Source: Brevundimonas sp. SORGH_AS_0993 (GTDB lineage Bacteria > Pseudomonadota > Alphaproteobacteria > Caulobacterales > Caulobacteraceae). Taken from it: a stretch of 64,000 bases of DNA. Location of the stretch: NCBI RefSeq assembly GCF_030818545.1, contig NZ_JAUTAH010000001.1:2051001-2115000 (forward strand), in the 5' to 3' direction. The notes under the pieces were generated by a model that had not been told where the DNA came from, did no database searches, and saw only the letters and a list, made by a program, of their open reading frames with translations. The translations under genes were made by a program, and so were the position numbers. Positions 37,583 to 44,881 of this stretch are shown piece by piece (position 1 is the first letter of the stretch; the number at the start of each line of letters is the position of its first letter).

Positions 37583-38458
37583 TTGGACACCGCGCCCCAG
37601 CCCCTCCCCCTGACCGCCCCCCCGCCCCGCCGGGTGGAGCCGGGCCTGTATCTGGTCGCCACCCCCATCGGCAATCTGAGGGACATCACCCTGAGGGCGC
37701 TGGATGTGCTGGCCGCCGCCGACCTGGTGCTGGCCGAAGACACGCGCGTCACGGCCAAGCTGCTGACGGCCTATGGGCTGAAGGCGCGGCTGGAACGCTG
37801 CGACGACCACGCCTCGGTCCGCGCCGCCGATCTGGCCGTCGAGCGCCTGCGCGAGGGCCAGGTGGTGGCCCTGGTGTCGGACGCCGGCACGCCCCTGGTC
37901 AGCGATCCGGGCTTCGTCGTGGCCCGCGCCGTCATCGCCGAAGGGCTGCCGGTCCACCCGATCCCCGGCGCCTCCAGCCTGCTGGCGGCCCTGTGCATCG
38001 CCGGCCTGCCCGCCGACCGGGTGCTGTTCGCCGGCTTCCTGCCGCCCAAGACCACCGGGCGTCGCGCCGCCCTGGAAGCGCTGAGGGGTCCGCGCCAGAC
38101 CCTGGTGTTCTTCGAGAGCGGCCCGCGCCTGAAGGACAGCCTGGCCGACATGGCCGCCGTCCTGGGCCCCCGCCCGGCCGCCGTGGCGCGCGAACTGACC
38201 AAGCTTTACGAGGAATGCGTGCGCGGCCCGCTGGACGTCCTGGCGACCGATCCGCGCCTGGACGCCCCCAAGGGCGAGATCGTGGTGGTGATCGGTCCCG
38301 GCGACGTCGAACAGGCCACCGAGGCCCAGGCGGACGCCGCCCTGGCCGAGGCCCTGACCCGGCTGCCGACCGGAGAGGCCGCCGCCGAGGTGGCCAGGAC
38401 CCTGGGTCTGAACCGCAAGACCTTGTATCGGCGCGCCCTGGCCCTGCAGGGCAGATGA
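37583..38458 (+). CDS. rsmI: 16S rRNA (cytidine 1402-2'-O)-methyltransferase RsmI
   Basis: A 291-residue tetrapyrrole-methylase-fold enzyme that 2'-O-methylates C1402 of 16S rRNA. It has LYLVATPIGNLRDITLRAL, LAEDTRVTAKLL, LVSDAGTPLVSDPG, PIPGASSLLAAL and RELTKLYEECVRG, all diagnostic. The start is read as TTG 37583, seven bases after the maeB stop; no closer ATG precedes the conserved region. The C-terminal helix-turn-helix-like tail (LGLNRKTLYRRAL) is typical. The TGA overlaps the ATG of yraN. Confidence 0.94.
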   Translation: MDTAPQPLPLTAPPPRRVEPGLYLVATPIGNLRDITLRALDVLAAADLVLAEDTRVTAKLLTAYGLKARLERCDDHASVRAADLAVERLREGQVVALVSDAGTPLVSDPGFVVARAVIAEGLPVHPIPGASSLLAALCIAGLPADRVLFAGFLPPKTTGRRAALEALRGPRQTLVFFESGPRLKDSLADMAAVLGPRPAAVARELTKLYEECVRGPLDVLATDPRLDAPKGEIVVVIGPGDVEQATEAQADAALAEALTRLPTGEAAAEVARTLGLNRKTLYRRALALQGR

Positions 38459-38874
38459 AGCCGCCCCGCCTTCCCCGCCCGGCCCCGGCGCCGCGCCCCA
38501 AGGCGGCCTGGCGTCAGGCCAAGGGCGGGGCGGCCTTCCGCCGCGGCCACGCCGCCGAATGGATCGCCGCCGCGCTTCTGATGGCCAAGGGCTATCGGAT
38601 CCTGGGGTTCCGGCTGAAGGACCGGGCGGGCGAGATCGACCTTCTGGCCCGACGCGGGCGCGTCCTGGCCGTGGTCGAGGTCAAGCGCCGCATGACCCTG
38701 GACGCCGCACGCCTGGCCCTGAAGCCCGCCCAGTACGACCGGCTGGTCGCCGCGGGTCAGGCCATCCGCCGCAAACGCCCCGCCCTTCAGGCCCTGGATC
38801 TGAGAATCGATATGGTGGCGCTGGCCCCCGGCCGGTTTCCGCGTCATCTTCGCGGCGTCGAACGCGGCGACTGA
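38455..38874 (+). CDS. yraN: YraN family (UPF0102) endonuclease-like protein
   Basis: A 139-residue protein of the restriction-endonuclease-like UPF0102 family. Following a basic Pro/Arg-rich leader are RRGHAAEWIAAALLMAKGYRI, DRAGEIDLLARRGRVLAVVEVKRR, with the Glu-Asp...Glu-x-Lys nuclease pattern, and the C-terminal LDLRIDMVALAPG. YraN genes nearly always follow rsmI, as here, with an ATGA start/stop overlap. The family role is thought to touch DNA repair or recombination but is not settled. Confidence 0.92.
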   Translation: MKPPRLPRPAPAPRPKAAWRQAKGGAAFRRGHAAEWIAAALLMAKGYRILGFRLKDRAGEIDLLARRGRVLAVVEVKRRMTLDAARLALKPAQYDRLVAAGQAIRRKRPALQALDLRIDMVALAPGRFPRHLRGVERGD

Positions 38875-38883
38875 AGGAACGCC

Positions 38884-39699
38884 ATGAACCGGGATGAGGC
38901 CGAAGCCGTCCTGACGGCCGCCGGCGAGGCCGGCGAGGCGGGCTTCCCCCTGCTGGAGGCCGCGATCGCCTGCGCCGTTCACGACCGCCCCTTCCGCGAT
39001 CCCGAACCCGTGCGCGCCCTGGCCTGCGGCGCCGGCCAGCGTCTCAAGGAGCGGATCGGCGGCGAAGCGCCGGACGACGCCCTGTCCGAGACCATGGCCG
39101 CCGACTTCCGACTGAACGGCGACCTTCTGACCCACGACCTGACGGCCAACACCGACGTCATCGACGTGGCCGAGCGGCGGCGCGGCCTGTCGGCCGCCCT
39201 GGCGGTCTTCTATCTGCACGCGGCGGCGGCCGCCGGGATCAAGGCGGCGGGCGTCGACTTCCCCGGCCATTTCCTGGTGCGGGTCGAGACGGCGGAAGGG
39301 CCGGTCGCCCTGGACCCTTTCAGCCACGGTCGGCTGGTCATGCCCAGCGAACTGACCCGACGGGCTCTGCGCGCCGGCCTGACGCCCCAGGTGGCGGATC
39401 GGCTGGACCTGCTGATGGCGCCCGTCAGCGACCGCCAGGCCCTGATCCGCCTGCAGAACGTGTTGTTCAGCCGCGCCCTGGCCCGCCACGACTATGAGGC
39501 GGCCGAACGTTCCGCCTTGCGCCGCGCCCTTCTGGACCCCGAGGATCACCGCCCCTGGCTGGACGTCGCCTCGGCCCGCGAGAAACAGGGCGCCCTGGCC
39601 GGAGCCCTGGCCGCCCTGGCGCGAGCGCGCGGACTGGACGGCGCCGCAGCCGCCCGGCGCGCCGCCAGCTTCGACCGGGTGCGGATGCGCCTGAACTGA
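38884..39699 (+). CDS. SirB1 family protein (transglutaminase-like/TPR)
   Basis: A 271-residue protein matching the SirB1/transglutaminase-like-2 family: LSAALAVFYLHAAAAAGI, GVDFPGHFLVRVE, ALDPFSHGRLV and the helical C-terminal repeat region LQNVLFSRALARHDYEAAERSALR. The catalytic cysteine of true transglutaminases is not apparent, so an enzymatic role is doubtful. Genes of this kind commonly follow rsmI-yraN in alphaproteobacteria. ATG 38884 has GAAGGAA just before it, nine bases after the yraN stop. Confidence 0.85.
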   Translation: MNRDEAEAVLTAAGEAGEAGFPLLEAAIACAVHDRPFRDPEPVRALACGAGQRLKERIGGEAPDDALSETMAADFRLNGDLLTHDLTANTDVIDVAERRRGLSAALAVFYLHAAAAAGIKAAGVDFPGHFLVRVETAEGPVALDPFSHGRLVMPSELTRRALRAGLTPQVADRLDLLMAPVSDRQALIRLQNVLFSRALARHDYEAAERSALRRALLDPEDHRPWLDVASAREKQGALAGALAALARARGLDGAAAARRAASFDRVRMRLN

Positions 39700-39714
39700 C
39701 CCCGCCCCAGCGCC

Positions 39715-40092
39715 CTATTTCAGCGCGACGTAGCCGCGTTCCACCATCCGGCGCAGAGCTTCGTAGGCCTCGGCCAGTTCGTCATAGGCGGTGCGGGCCG
39801 AGGTCAGGCGGGCCACCTGGTCGGGCGTCACGGCCGATCCGGAGTGGGCCAGGCGCAGGGATTCGGCGACCCACTTGGCCCGCGCGGTCGCGGTCAGGAC
39901 CGCCAGCTTCTGAAGCGAGGCGGCGTCCACGCCGGTCAACGTCTGGCCGATCACCTCCTTGTTGGCGACATAGGCGGCGTAGTCGATCTGCTCCAGCTGG
40001 CCGCGCAGGCGGCGCTGTTCCTGAGGATCGGTGTCCTGCGGCTCGAAATGGTCGCTGTGGCGACGCACGCTCGAGGTCATCTTGGTCGACAT
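39715..40092 (-). CDS. Conserved hypothetical protein, helical
   Basis: A 125-residue soluble protein of unknown function. It is rich in Ala, Glu and Gln, with helical stretches EQRRLRGQLEQIDYAAYVA, LQKLAVLTATARAKWVAES and AYDELAEAYEALRRMVERGY. No catalytic motif or signal peptide is seen. ATG 40092 is preceded by GGAGGG at a good distance and begins MSTKMTSS; an earlier in-frame start would overlap that ribosome binding site. It stands alone between convergent and divergent neighbours. Confidence 0.75.
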   Translation of the reverse strand: MSTKMTSSVRRHSDHFEPQDTDPQEQRRLRGQLEQIDYAAYVANKEVIGQTLTGVDAASLQKLAVLTATARAKWVAESLRLAHSGSAVTPDQVARLTSARTAYDELAEAYEALRRMVERGYVALK

Positions 40093-40232
40093 GGGCCGGC
40101 CCTCCCGCAAGCCTGCCAAACGGCCGAGACGGGCCGCGCCGGGGGAAGGTGCGCCGCCTTGGTTAACGCCGCGTTGCGTCGGGCGGCCCGACGGTCGATA
40201 TGCGGACCTGGACAGACCGAGGAGATCCCCAC

Positions 40233-41024
40233 ATGGACCTGGAACTGACGGGCAAGCGCGCCCTGATCTGCGGCGGCTCGTCGGGGCTGGGCCGGGCGGT
40301 GGCGACGGCCCTGGCGGCCGAGGGCGCCCATGTCGCCCTGCTGTCGCGCAACGCCGAGGCGCTTCAGGCCGTCGCGGACCAGTTGAATGCCGCAGGACCC
40401 GGCCGGGCGGTCGTGGCGACGGCCGATCTGGCGGATCACCAAGCCCTGCTGCGGGCCGTGGATACGGCCGAGGCCCTGTTGGGCGGATCCATCGAGATCC
40501 TGCTGAACAACACCGGCGGGCCGCCGCCGTCGGGCGTGTCGAACCTGGAGCCGTCGGTCTGGCGCGATCATTTCGAGGCCATGGTGCTGTCGATCTTCCG
40601 GCTGACGGATCGGGTTCTGCCGGCCATGCGGGCGGCCGGCTGGGGCCGCATTCTGAACGTCGCCTCCGTCACCGTGATCGAGCCTTCGGCGGCGCTGGGG
40701 GTGTCGAACACCCTGCGCGCCTCGGTGGCGGCCTGGGCCAAGACCCTGGCGACCGAGGTGGGGCCGGACGGGGTGACGGTCAACACCCTGCTGCCGGGGC
40801 GGATCGACACGCCGCGCATCGACCGGTTGGATCGGGCGGCGGCCGAGCGGACGGGCGTGACGCCGGAACAGGCGCGCGCCGCGTCGGTGACGTCCATCCC
40901 CGTCGGCCGCATCGGGACGCCGGAGGAATTCGGCGCCACGGCCGCCTTCCTGGCCAGTCCGCTGGCGGCCTATGTCACCGGCTCCCTGATCCGGCTGGAC
41001 GGCGGGGCGGTTAAGGCGATCTAG
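40233..41024 (+). CDS. SDR family protein lacking the catalytic Tyr/Lys
   Basis: A 263-residue short-chain dehydrogenase fold. The cofactor region is intact (ICGGSSGLGRAVA, LSRNAEAL, LLNNTGGPPPSG), and the serine position is present (NVASVTVI). However, the usual YxxSK helix reads LGVSN, so Tyr is replaced by Leu and Lys by Asn. This matches a known divergent subgroup with the NNTGGPP motif, often annotated as 3-oxoacyl-ACP reductase, whose chemistry is uncertain. GAGGAGAT lies just before ATG 40233. Confidence 0.88.
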   Translation: MDLELTGKRALICGGSSGLGRAVATALAAEGAHVALLSRNAEALQAVADQLNAAGPGRAVVATADLADHQALLRAVDTAEALLGGSIEILLNNTGGPPPSGVSNLEPSVWRDHFEAMVLSIFRLTDRVLPAMRAAGWGRILNVASVTVIEPSAALGVSNTLRASVAAWAKTLATEVGPDGVTVNTLLPGRIDTPRIDRLDRAAAERTGVTPEQARAASVTSIPVGRIGTPEEFGATAAFLASPLAAYVTGSLIRLDGGAVKAI

Positions 41025-41114
41025 GATCGGGATCGGACGCCAAAAAAGGAGTCCAACGAGTCCGAGCAGTCCGATTTCGCGCCTTTCGTCGCCGTCGAGT
41101 CCGCGGGTGGGGCC

Positions 41115-41146
41115 AGTGTAACACGGGCGAAGTGTAACCCGGGCGA
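41115..41146. repeat. Tandem 16-base direct repeat between SDR and protease genes
   Basis: AGTGTAACACGGGCGA and AGTGTAACCCGGGCGA lie head to tail with a single mismatch, in the 222-base convergent gap after the SDR gene. Nearby GAGTCC motifs also recur. I see no gene or terminator in the gap. Confidence 0.7.
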
Positions 41147-41246
41147 AAGGGGCGCCACATCGATTGCAGCTGGGTCGCGCCAAGCGGCTGAAATCCCTGG
41201 GACGCCCCCGCTGGATTCGGCGACCACGGCGCTGCGATGCGGTGAA

Positions 41247-42258
41247 TCAGGCCCGGCGCAGCAGTCCGCCGAAGGCGACCCGCCCCCGGCCATAGTCCAG
41301 GATCACATGGCTGAACCGCGTCAGGAGGTCTCCACCCAGCAGCAGGGCCGGCTCCTCGATCAGGTTCAGCAGGTGAAAGGCGTGCAGGTCGGCAAACAGC
41401 AGGGGCGTGGGGCCAAGCGTCCGGCCGGCGATCTTCAGGTCGCGGACCCCGCCGGTCTGAACCGAAACGGCGCCGCCCACGATGCCCTCCATCCGGGTCG
41501 GGCGGCCCGGGATCGGTCTCGGGCGCGATCCGGGCCGCCCGCATGAGGGCCAGGTTGCCGATCGAATACTGGGCGCCGCTGTCGATGAAGGCGCTGGTCT
41601 CGACGCCGTCGACCACAAGACGACCCAGGATCAGCTGGCCGGAGGGACCGCGCCGCCCCGAGACGACGAGGTCCGCCTGGCGACGTGCGCCGATCTCTCC
41701 GGCCCCGCCCACCGAGACGCCCTCGCCCGGCCGGGTCAGAAGGGCGCGCCGCGCCTGCACGTCCAGCACCAGACGAAACCGCGACAGCAGATCCAGGCCC
41801 AACAGGCCGTCCGCGCCCAGGGCCTGGCGGGGGAAGACCGGCAGCTCCAGAGCCGGAAAGCGGCGTCGGCCGACCTCGACGGCCTCTACATGGACCGTAG
41901 GCGTGGCCTCGGCGGCGGTGACGCCGTGAACCATCACGTCGGGACCGGGGGGCAGGCCCAGGGCCAGGGCCAGTTCGCGCGAGACGGCGCTGCGTTCGGC
42001 CCCGGTGTCGATGATGAAGGTCCGCTCCGGCCCGCCGTTCAGGCGCACGCCCACCCCCATGCGGGTCAGGAGATTGCGAAACAGCCGAAGCGTCTCGGGC
42101 GCAGGGGTCGTCGCTTCGGCCTGGGTCTGGGCGGCGGCGGGCGAAGCGGTCAGGAACCACGCGCCAAGGGGCAGGGCGGCCGTCAGGGCCAGGGCGTCGC
42201 GCCGCGACGGGATCGCGGCGCGCCAGCCGGAGCCGGAGCCGATAAGGGAAGGCCGCAA
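41247..42258 (-). pseudogene. Retropepsin-like aspartic protease, frameshifted
   Basis: A secreted clan AA aspartic protease broken by one frameshift. From TTG 42258 the frame gives a twin-arginine-like signal (SRRDALALTAALPLGAW), the first active-site motif FIIDTGAERSAVS, DGLLGLDLLSRF and the second motif SAFIDSGAQYSIGNLALM. Near 41495-41510, in a CCCGGGCCGCCC tract, the reading frame changes; the remaining blade GGAVSVQTGG...LLGGDLLTRFSHVILDY is in the next frame and stops at 41247. Nineteen bases lie between the last good codon and the next good one, which is one too many or two too few. It may be a true pseudogene or an assembly indel. Confidence 0.85.
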
Positions 42259-42338
42259 CCGCCTGGTCTCCTCGCGCGCCGCGAACCGGCGTCTGTCCTC
42301 AGGATAGGCGGCTTTGAAGGCGCCGTCATCGCCCTTGA

Positions 42339-43283
42339 TCAGGCGCGCGGATGGGCCGCGGCATAGGCGTTCAGCAGCCGTTCGGCGTCCACGCCCGTGT
42401 ATTTCTGGGTCGTCGACAGGCTGGCGTGGCCCAGCAGTTCCTGGATCGCGCGCAGGTCCGCGCCGGCGCCCAGCAGATGGGTCGCGAAACTGTGGCGCAG
42501 GGCGTGGGGCGTCGTCCGTTCGGGCAGGCCGAGGCGTCCGCGCAGCCGCTGGACCGCCGCCTGGACGTGACGGGGGCTCAAGGGTCCGCCGCGCCGGGCG
42601 CGGAACAGGGCCTCGGCGGGCTGGAGCGGAAACGGCTGGAGCGCCAGATAGGCGTCCGTCGCCTGGCGCACGGCGGGCAGGACCGGAACGATCCGGGTCT
42701 TCGCCCCCTTGCCGACGATCCGCAGCGTCTCGCCCAGCGGCGCGTCGGCGCGCGTCAGGGACAGGGCCTCCGAAATCCGCAGGCCGCAGCCGTAGAGCAG
42801 GGTCAGGACGGCGCGGTCACGGGCCGCCTCCCACGGGTCGGCGTCGGGGTCGGCGTCCGGTTCGGCCAGCAGGCCGCGCGCCTGATCCTCCGTGACCGGG
42901 CGCGGCAGGGACGGTTTGATCCGAGGGCCGCGCACCAGGGCCAGCTGGGGCGCGGGCGTGTCCAGTCGCCGGTCCAGAAAGGCGTGAAAGCCCCGGATGG
43001 CCGACAGGCTCTGGCTGAGGGAGCGGGCGGCCAGCGGGTGATCGCCGCCGCGTCGATCAGCCATATGGGCGCGGACCTCGGCCGCCGTCACCGCGCCGAG
43101 ATCGGCCAGGGACAGGGCCTCGCCGCGATGCCGCTCCAGAAAGGCGAGATAGAGCCGGCCGATGTGGCCATAGGCTTCCAGGGTGCGCGGCGACAGGCGG
43201 CGTTCGTGCGCCAGATGGTCCAGCCAGGCGCGCAGGGCGTCCGACGCCGTCAGCGCGGGGGACTTTAGTTCAGGACGGGCCAT
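42339..43283 (-). CDS. xerC: Tyrosine recombinase XerC
   Basis: A 314-residue tyrosine recombinase resolving chromosome dimers at dif with XerD. The N-terminal SAM-like core-binding domain (WLDHLAHERRLSPRTLEAY) is followed by the catalytic domain with Arg in YGCGLRISEALSL, Lys in VGKGAKTRIVPV, HxxR in HALRHSFATHLL, His in LLGHASLSTTQKYT and the nucleophile Tyr in the same motif. It overlaps the DUF484 gene by 19 bases; this DUF484-xerC pair is common in alphaproteobacteria and supports XerC rather than a phage integrase. Confidence 0.93.
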   Translation of the reverse strand: MARPELKSPALTASDALRAWLDHLAHERRLSPRTLEAYGHIGRLYLAFLERHRGEALSLADLGAVTAAEVRAHMADRRGGDHPLAARSLSQSLSAIRGFHAFLDRRLDTPAPQLALVRGPRIKPSLPRPVTEDQARGLLAEPDADPDADPWEAARDRAVLTLLYGCGLRISEALSLTRADAPLGETLRIVGKGAKTRIVPVLPAVRQATDAYLALQPFPLQPAEALFRARRGGPLSPRHVQAAVQRLRGRLGLPERTTPHALRHSFATHLLGAGADLRAIQELLGHASLSTTQKYTGVDAERLLNAYAAAHPRA

Positions 43284-43993
43284 CGTTCGGCCATCCGCTC
43301 GACCACGCGGGCCAGGAAGGCGGCCAGTTCGCAGCCCATGGTGGGGGTGAAACCCTCAGGATCGGGCGAGCCGAAGGCGCACAGGCTGGGGCGGGGCGGT
43401 TCGCCCGGCGTCAGATGCGGGGCCATGCGGATCAGGGCGAAGGACCGCACCTCGGCCTCGACGGCCCCGAACAGGTCCAGTCCCGCGAACGCCGGCCCCA
43501 GCCAGGTCAGGCCATGCTCGCCCAACAGGCCGTCGACCGCGCCCGGCTCCAGCGCGCGCCAGCCGAAAGGCACGCCGCCGGGCTTCTCCAGGGCGATGGC
43601 GCCGCCGCTGAGGCCGAAACGCCCCTGGGCGGCCGCGTCCAGCCGACGGGCCAGGTCGGAAGGGTTGCGCGCCTCCATCAGGTCCAGGGTCGCCACATGG
43701 GTCTGGGTCTGGGCGGCGAAGTTGGCGCGGGCGATCGTCTCGATCTCGCGCCGGGCGCCGGCTTCGCGCTTGGCCACGGCTTCCAGCCGGGTCAGGGCGG
43801 CGGCCCCGAACTCCACCACATTGCGGCCGTGCGGGCGCAGGCCGATCTCTTCCAGCAGGGATCGGTCGTCCAGCAGGGTCTGGGGGTGGGTCTGCAGCCA
43901 GCCGCGCACCTCGGGCCAGCACAGGCCGTCGCCCAGACGCGGGGCCTGTGCGTCCGTTTCCGACGTTTCGAACAGGTCCAATGAGCCGCTCAA
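43265..43993 (-). CDS. DUF484 family protein
   Basis: A 242-residue GAF-like protein. Features of DUF484 are the N-terminal VRGWLQTHPQTLLDD, a coiled segment around residues 60-100 (VAKREAGARREIETIARANF), and the C-terminal PHLTPGEPPRPSLCAFGSPDPEGF followed by ELAAFLARVVER. Function is unknown, but the gene is nearly always next to xerC. The start is TTG 43993 with GGAGAGG upstream. It overlaps xerC by 19 bases. Confidence 0.9.
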   Translation of the reverse strand: MSGSLDLFETSETDAQAPRLGDGLCWPEVRGWLQTHPQTLLDDRSLLEEIGLRPHGRNVVEFGAAALTRLEAVAKREAGARREIETIARANFAAQTQTHVATLDLMEARNPSDLARRLDAAAQGRFGLSGGAIALEKPGGVPFGWRALEPGAVDGLLGEHGLTWLGPAFAGLDLFGAVEAEVRSFALIRMAPHLTPGEPPRPSLCAFGSPDPEGFTPTMGCELAAFLARVVERMAERWPVLN

Positions 43994-44017
43994 CAGACCT
44001 CTCCGGGACGTGCGATG

Positions 44018-44671
44018 CTACAGAATAGACTGACCCGTCTTGGCCCAGTCCGCCACGAAGGCATCAAGACCCTTGTCGGTTAACGGGTGCTTTACCAGGG
44101 CCTTGAAGGTGTCGGCGCCGAAGGTGGCGGCGTCCGATCCGGCCACGGCGGCGGCGGCGACATGCGCGACGTTGCGCAGGGATGCGGCCAGGATCTGGGT
44201 GTCGAACCCATGCACGTCATACAGGACGCGGATTTCCTCCAACAGACCGATGCCGTCCGCGCCATTGTCTTCCAGCCGCCCGACGAAGGGCGACACGAAG
44301 GTGGCGCCCGCCTTGGCGGCCAGCATGGCCTGGGCGGCCGAGAAGCACAGGGTTACGTTGGTCTTGATCCCCTTGTCGGAGAAGACACGGCAGGCGCGCA
44401 GACCGTCCCAGGTCAGGGGCAGTTTCACGACCACGTTCGGGGCGATGGCGGCCAGCTTGTCGCCTTCCTTGACCATGGTCTCGAAATCGAGCGAGACAGC
44501 CTCGGCGGAAATCGGCCCCTCGACCAGGGCGCAGATTTCGGCGATGACCTCGGCGATGTTGCGACCCGACTTGGCGATCAGGGACGGATTGGTGGTGACG
44601 CCGTCCACCATTCCGGTGGGGACCATGTCCTTGATGACGGCGACGTCGGCGGTATCGAGAAAGAGTTTCAT
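44018..44671 (-). CDS. Transaldolase / fructose-6-phosphate aldolase family
   Basis: A 217-residue class I aldolase of the short transaldolase/FSA type (TalC-like). [23 protein letters not shown], the Schiff-base lysine in [12 protein letters not shown] (Lys83), [30 protein letters not shown] and ILAASLRN are diagnostic. The family contains both transaldolases (pentose phosphate pathway) and fructose-6-phosphate aldolases; sequence alone does not separate them here. Start ATG 44671. A repeat fills the gap to the divergent priA, leaving about 35 bases for a unique promoter sequence. Confidence 0.92.
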   Translation of the reverse strand: MKLFLDTADVAVIKDMVPTGMVDGVTTNPSLIAKSGRNIAEVIAEICALVEGPISAEAVSLDFETMVKEGDKLAAIAPNVVVKLPLTWDGLRACRVFSDKGIKTNVTLCFSAAQAMLAAKAGATFVSPFVGRLEDNGADGIGLLEEIRVLYDVHGFDTQILAASLRNVAHVAAAAVAGSDAATFGADTFKALVKHPLTDKGLDAFVADWAKTGQSIL

Positions 44672-44706
44672 GGGCAGGGCTTTTAGCGTTGCAAAAGCGC
44701 CGCGTC

Positions 44707-44879
44707 GATCCTCCCCCGCAACAACGCGGGGGAGGGGGACCGCGAAGCGGTGGAAGGGGCGGAACCGAGTTCGGCTCTTCGCCGCTTCGGCTCGGTTCAG
44801 GCTGGCCGCCGTCGATGCGGCGTCCGCCCCCTCCACCACGCTGCGCGCGGTCCCCCTCCCCCGCGTTGCGGGGGAGGAT
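44707..44879. repeat. Dispersed palindromic repeat, intergenic copy between transaldolase and priA
   Basis: A 173-base inverted repeat bounded by GATCCTCCCCC and GGGGGAGGAT. The left half reads CGCGGGGGAGGGGGACCGC then GAAGCGGT, and the right half mirrors it (GCGGTCCCCCTCCCCC). It occupies nearly the whole divergent gap, and its right end contributes GGGGAGGA, four to nine bases before the priA ATG. Confidence 0.86.
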
Positions 44880-44881
44880 TT

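Noticed and set aside
41011-41246. Continuation of the aspartic protease frame to 41011
   Set aside because: After the frameshift the translation is low-complexity Arg/Pro/Gly, and the true C terminus is visible in the neighbouring frame ending at 41247.
42339-43283. A phage or genomic-island integrase
   Set aside because: The DUF484 overlap, standard length and neighbouring priA/transaldolase context identify it as chromosomal XerC; no tRNA or att-like repeats flank it.
44750-44881. An N-terminal extension of PriA through the palindromic repeat
   Set aside because: The extension has no similarity to PriA, while ATG 44882 has a strong ribosome binding site and matches the family start.
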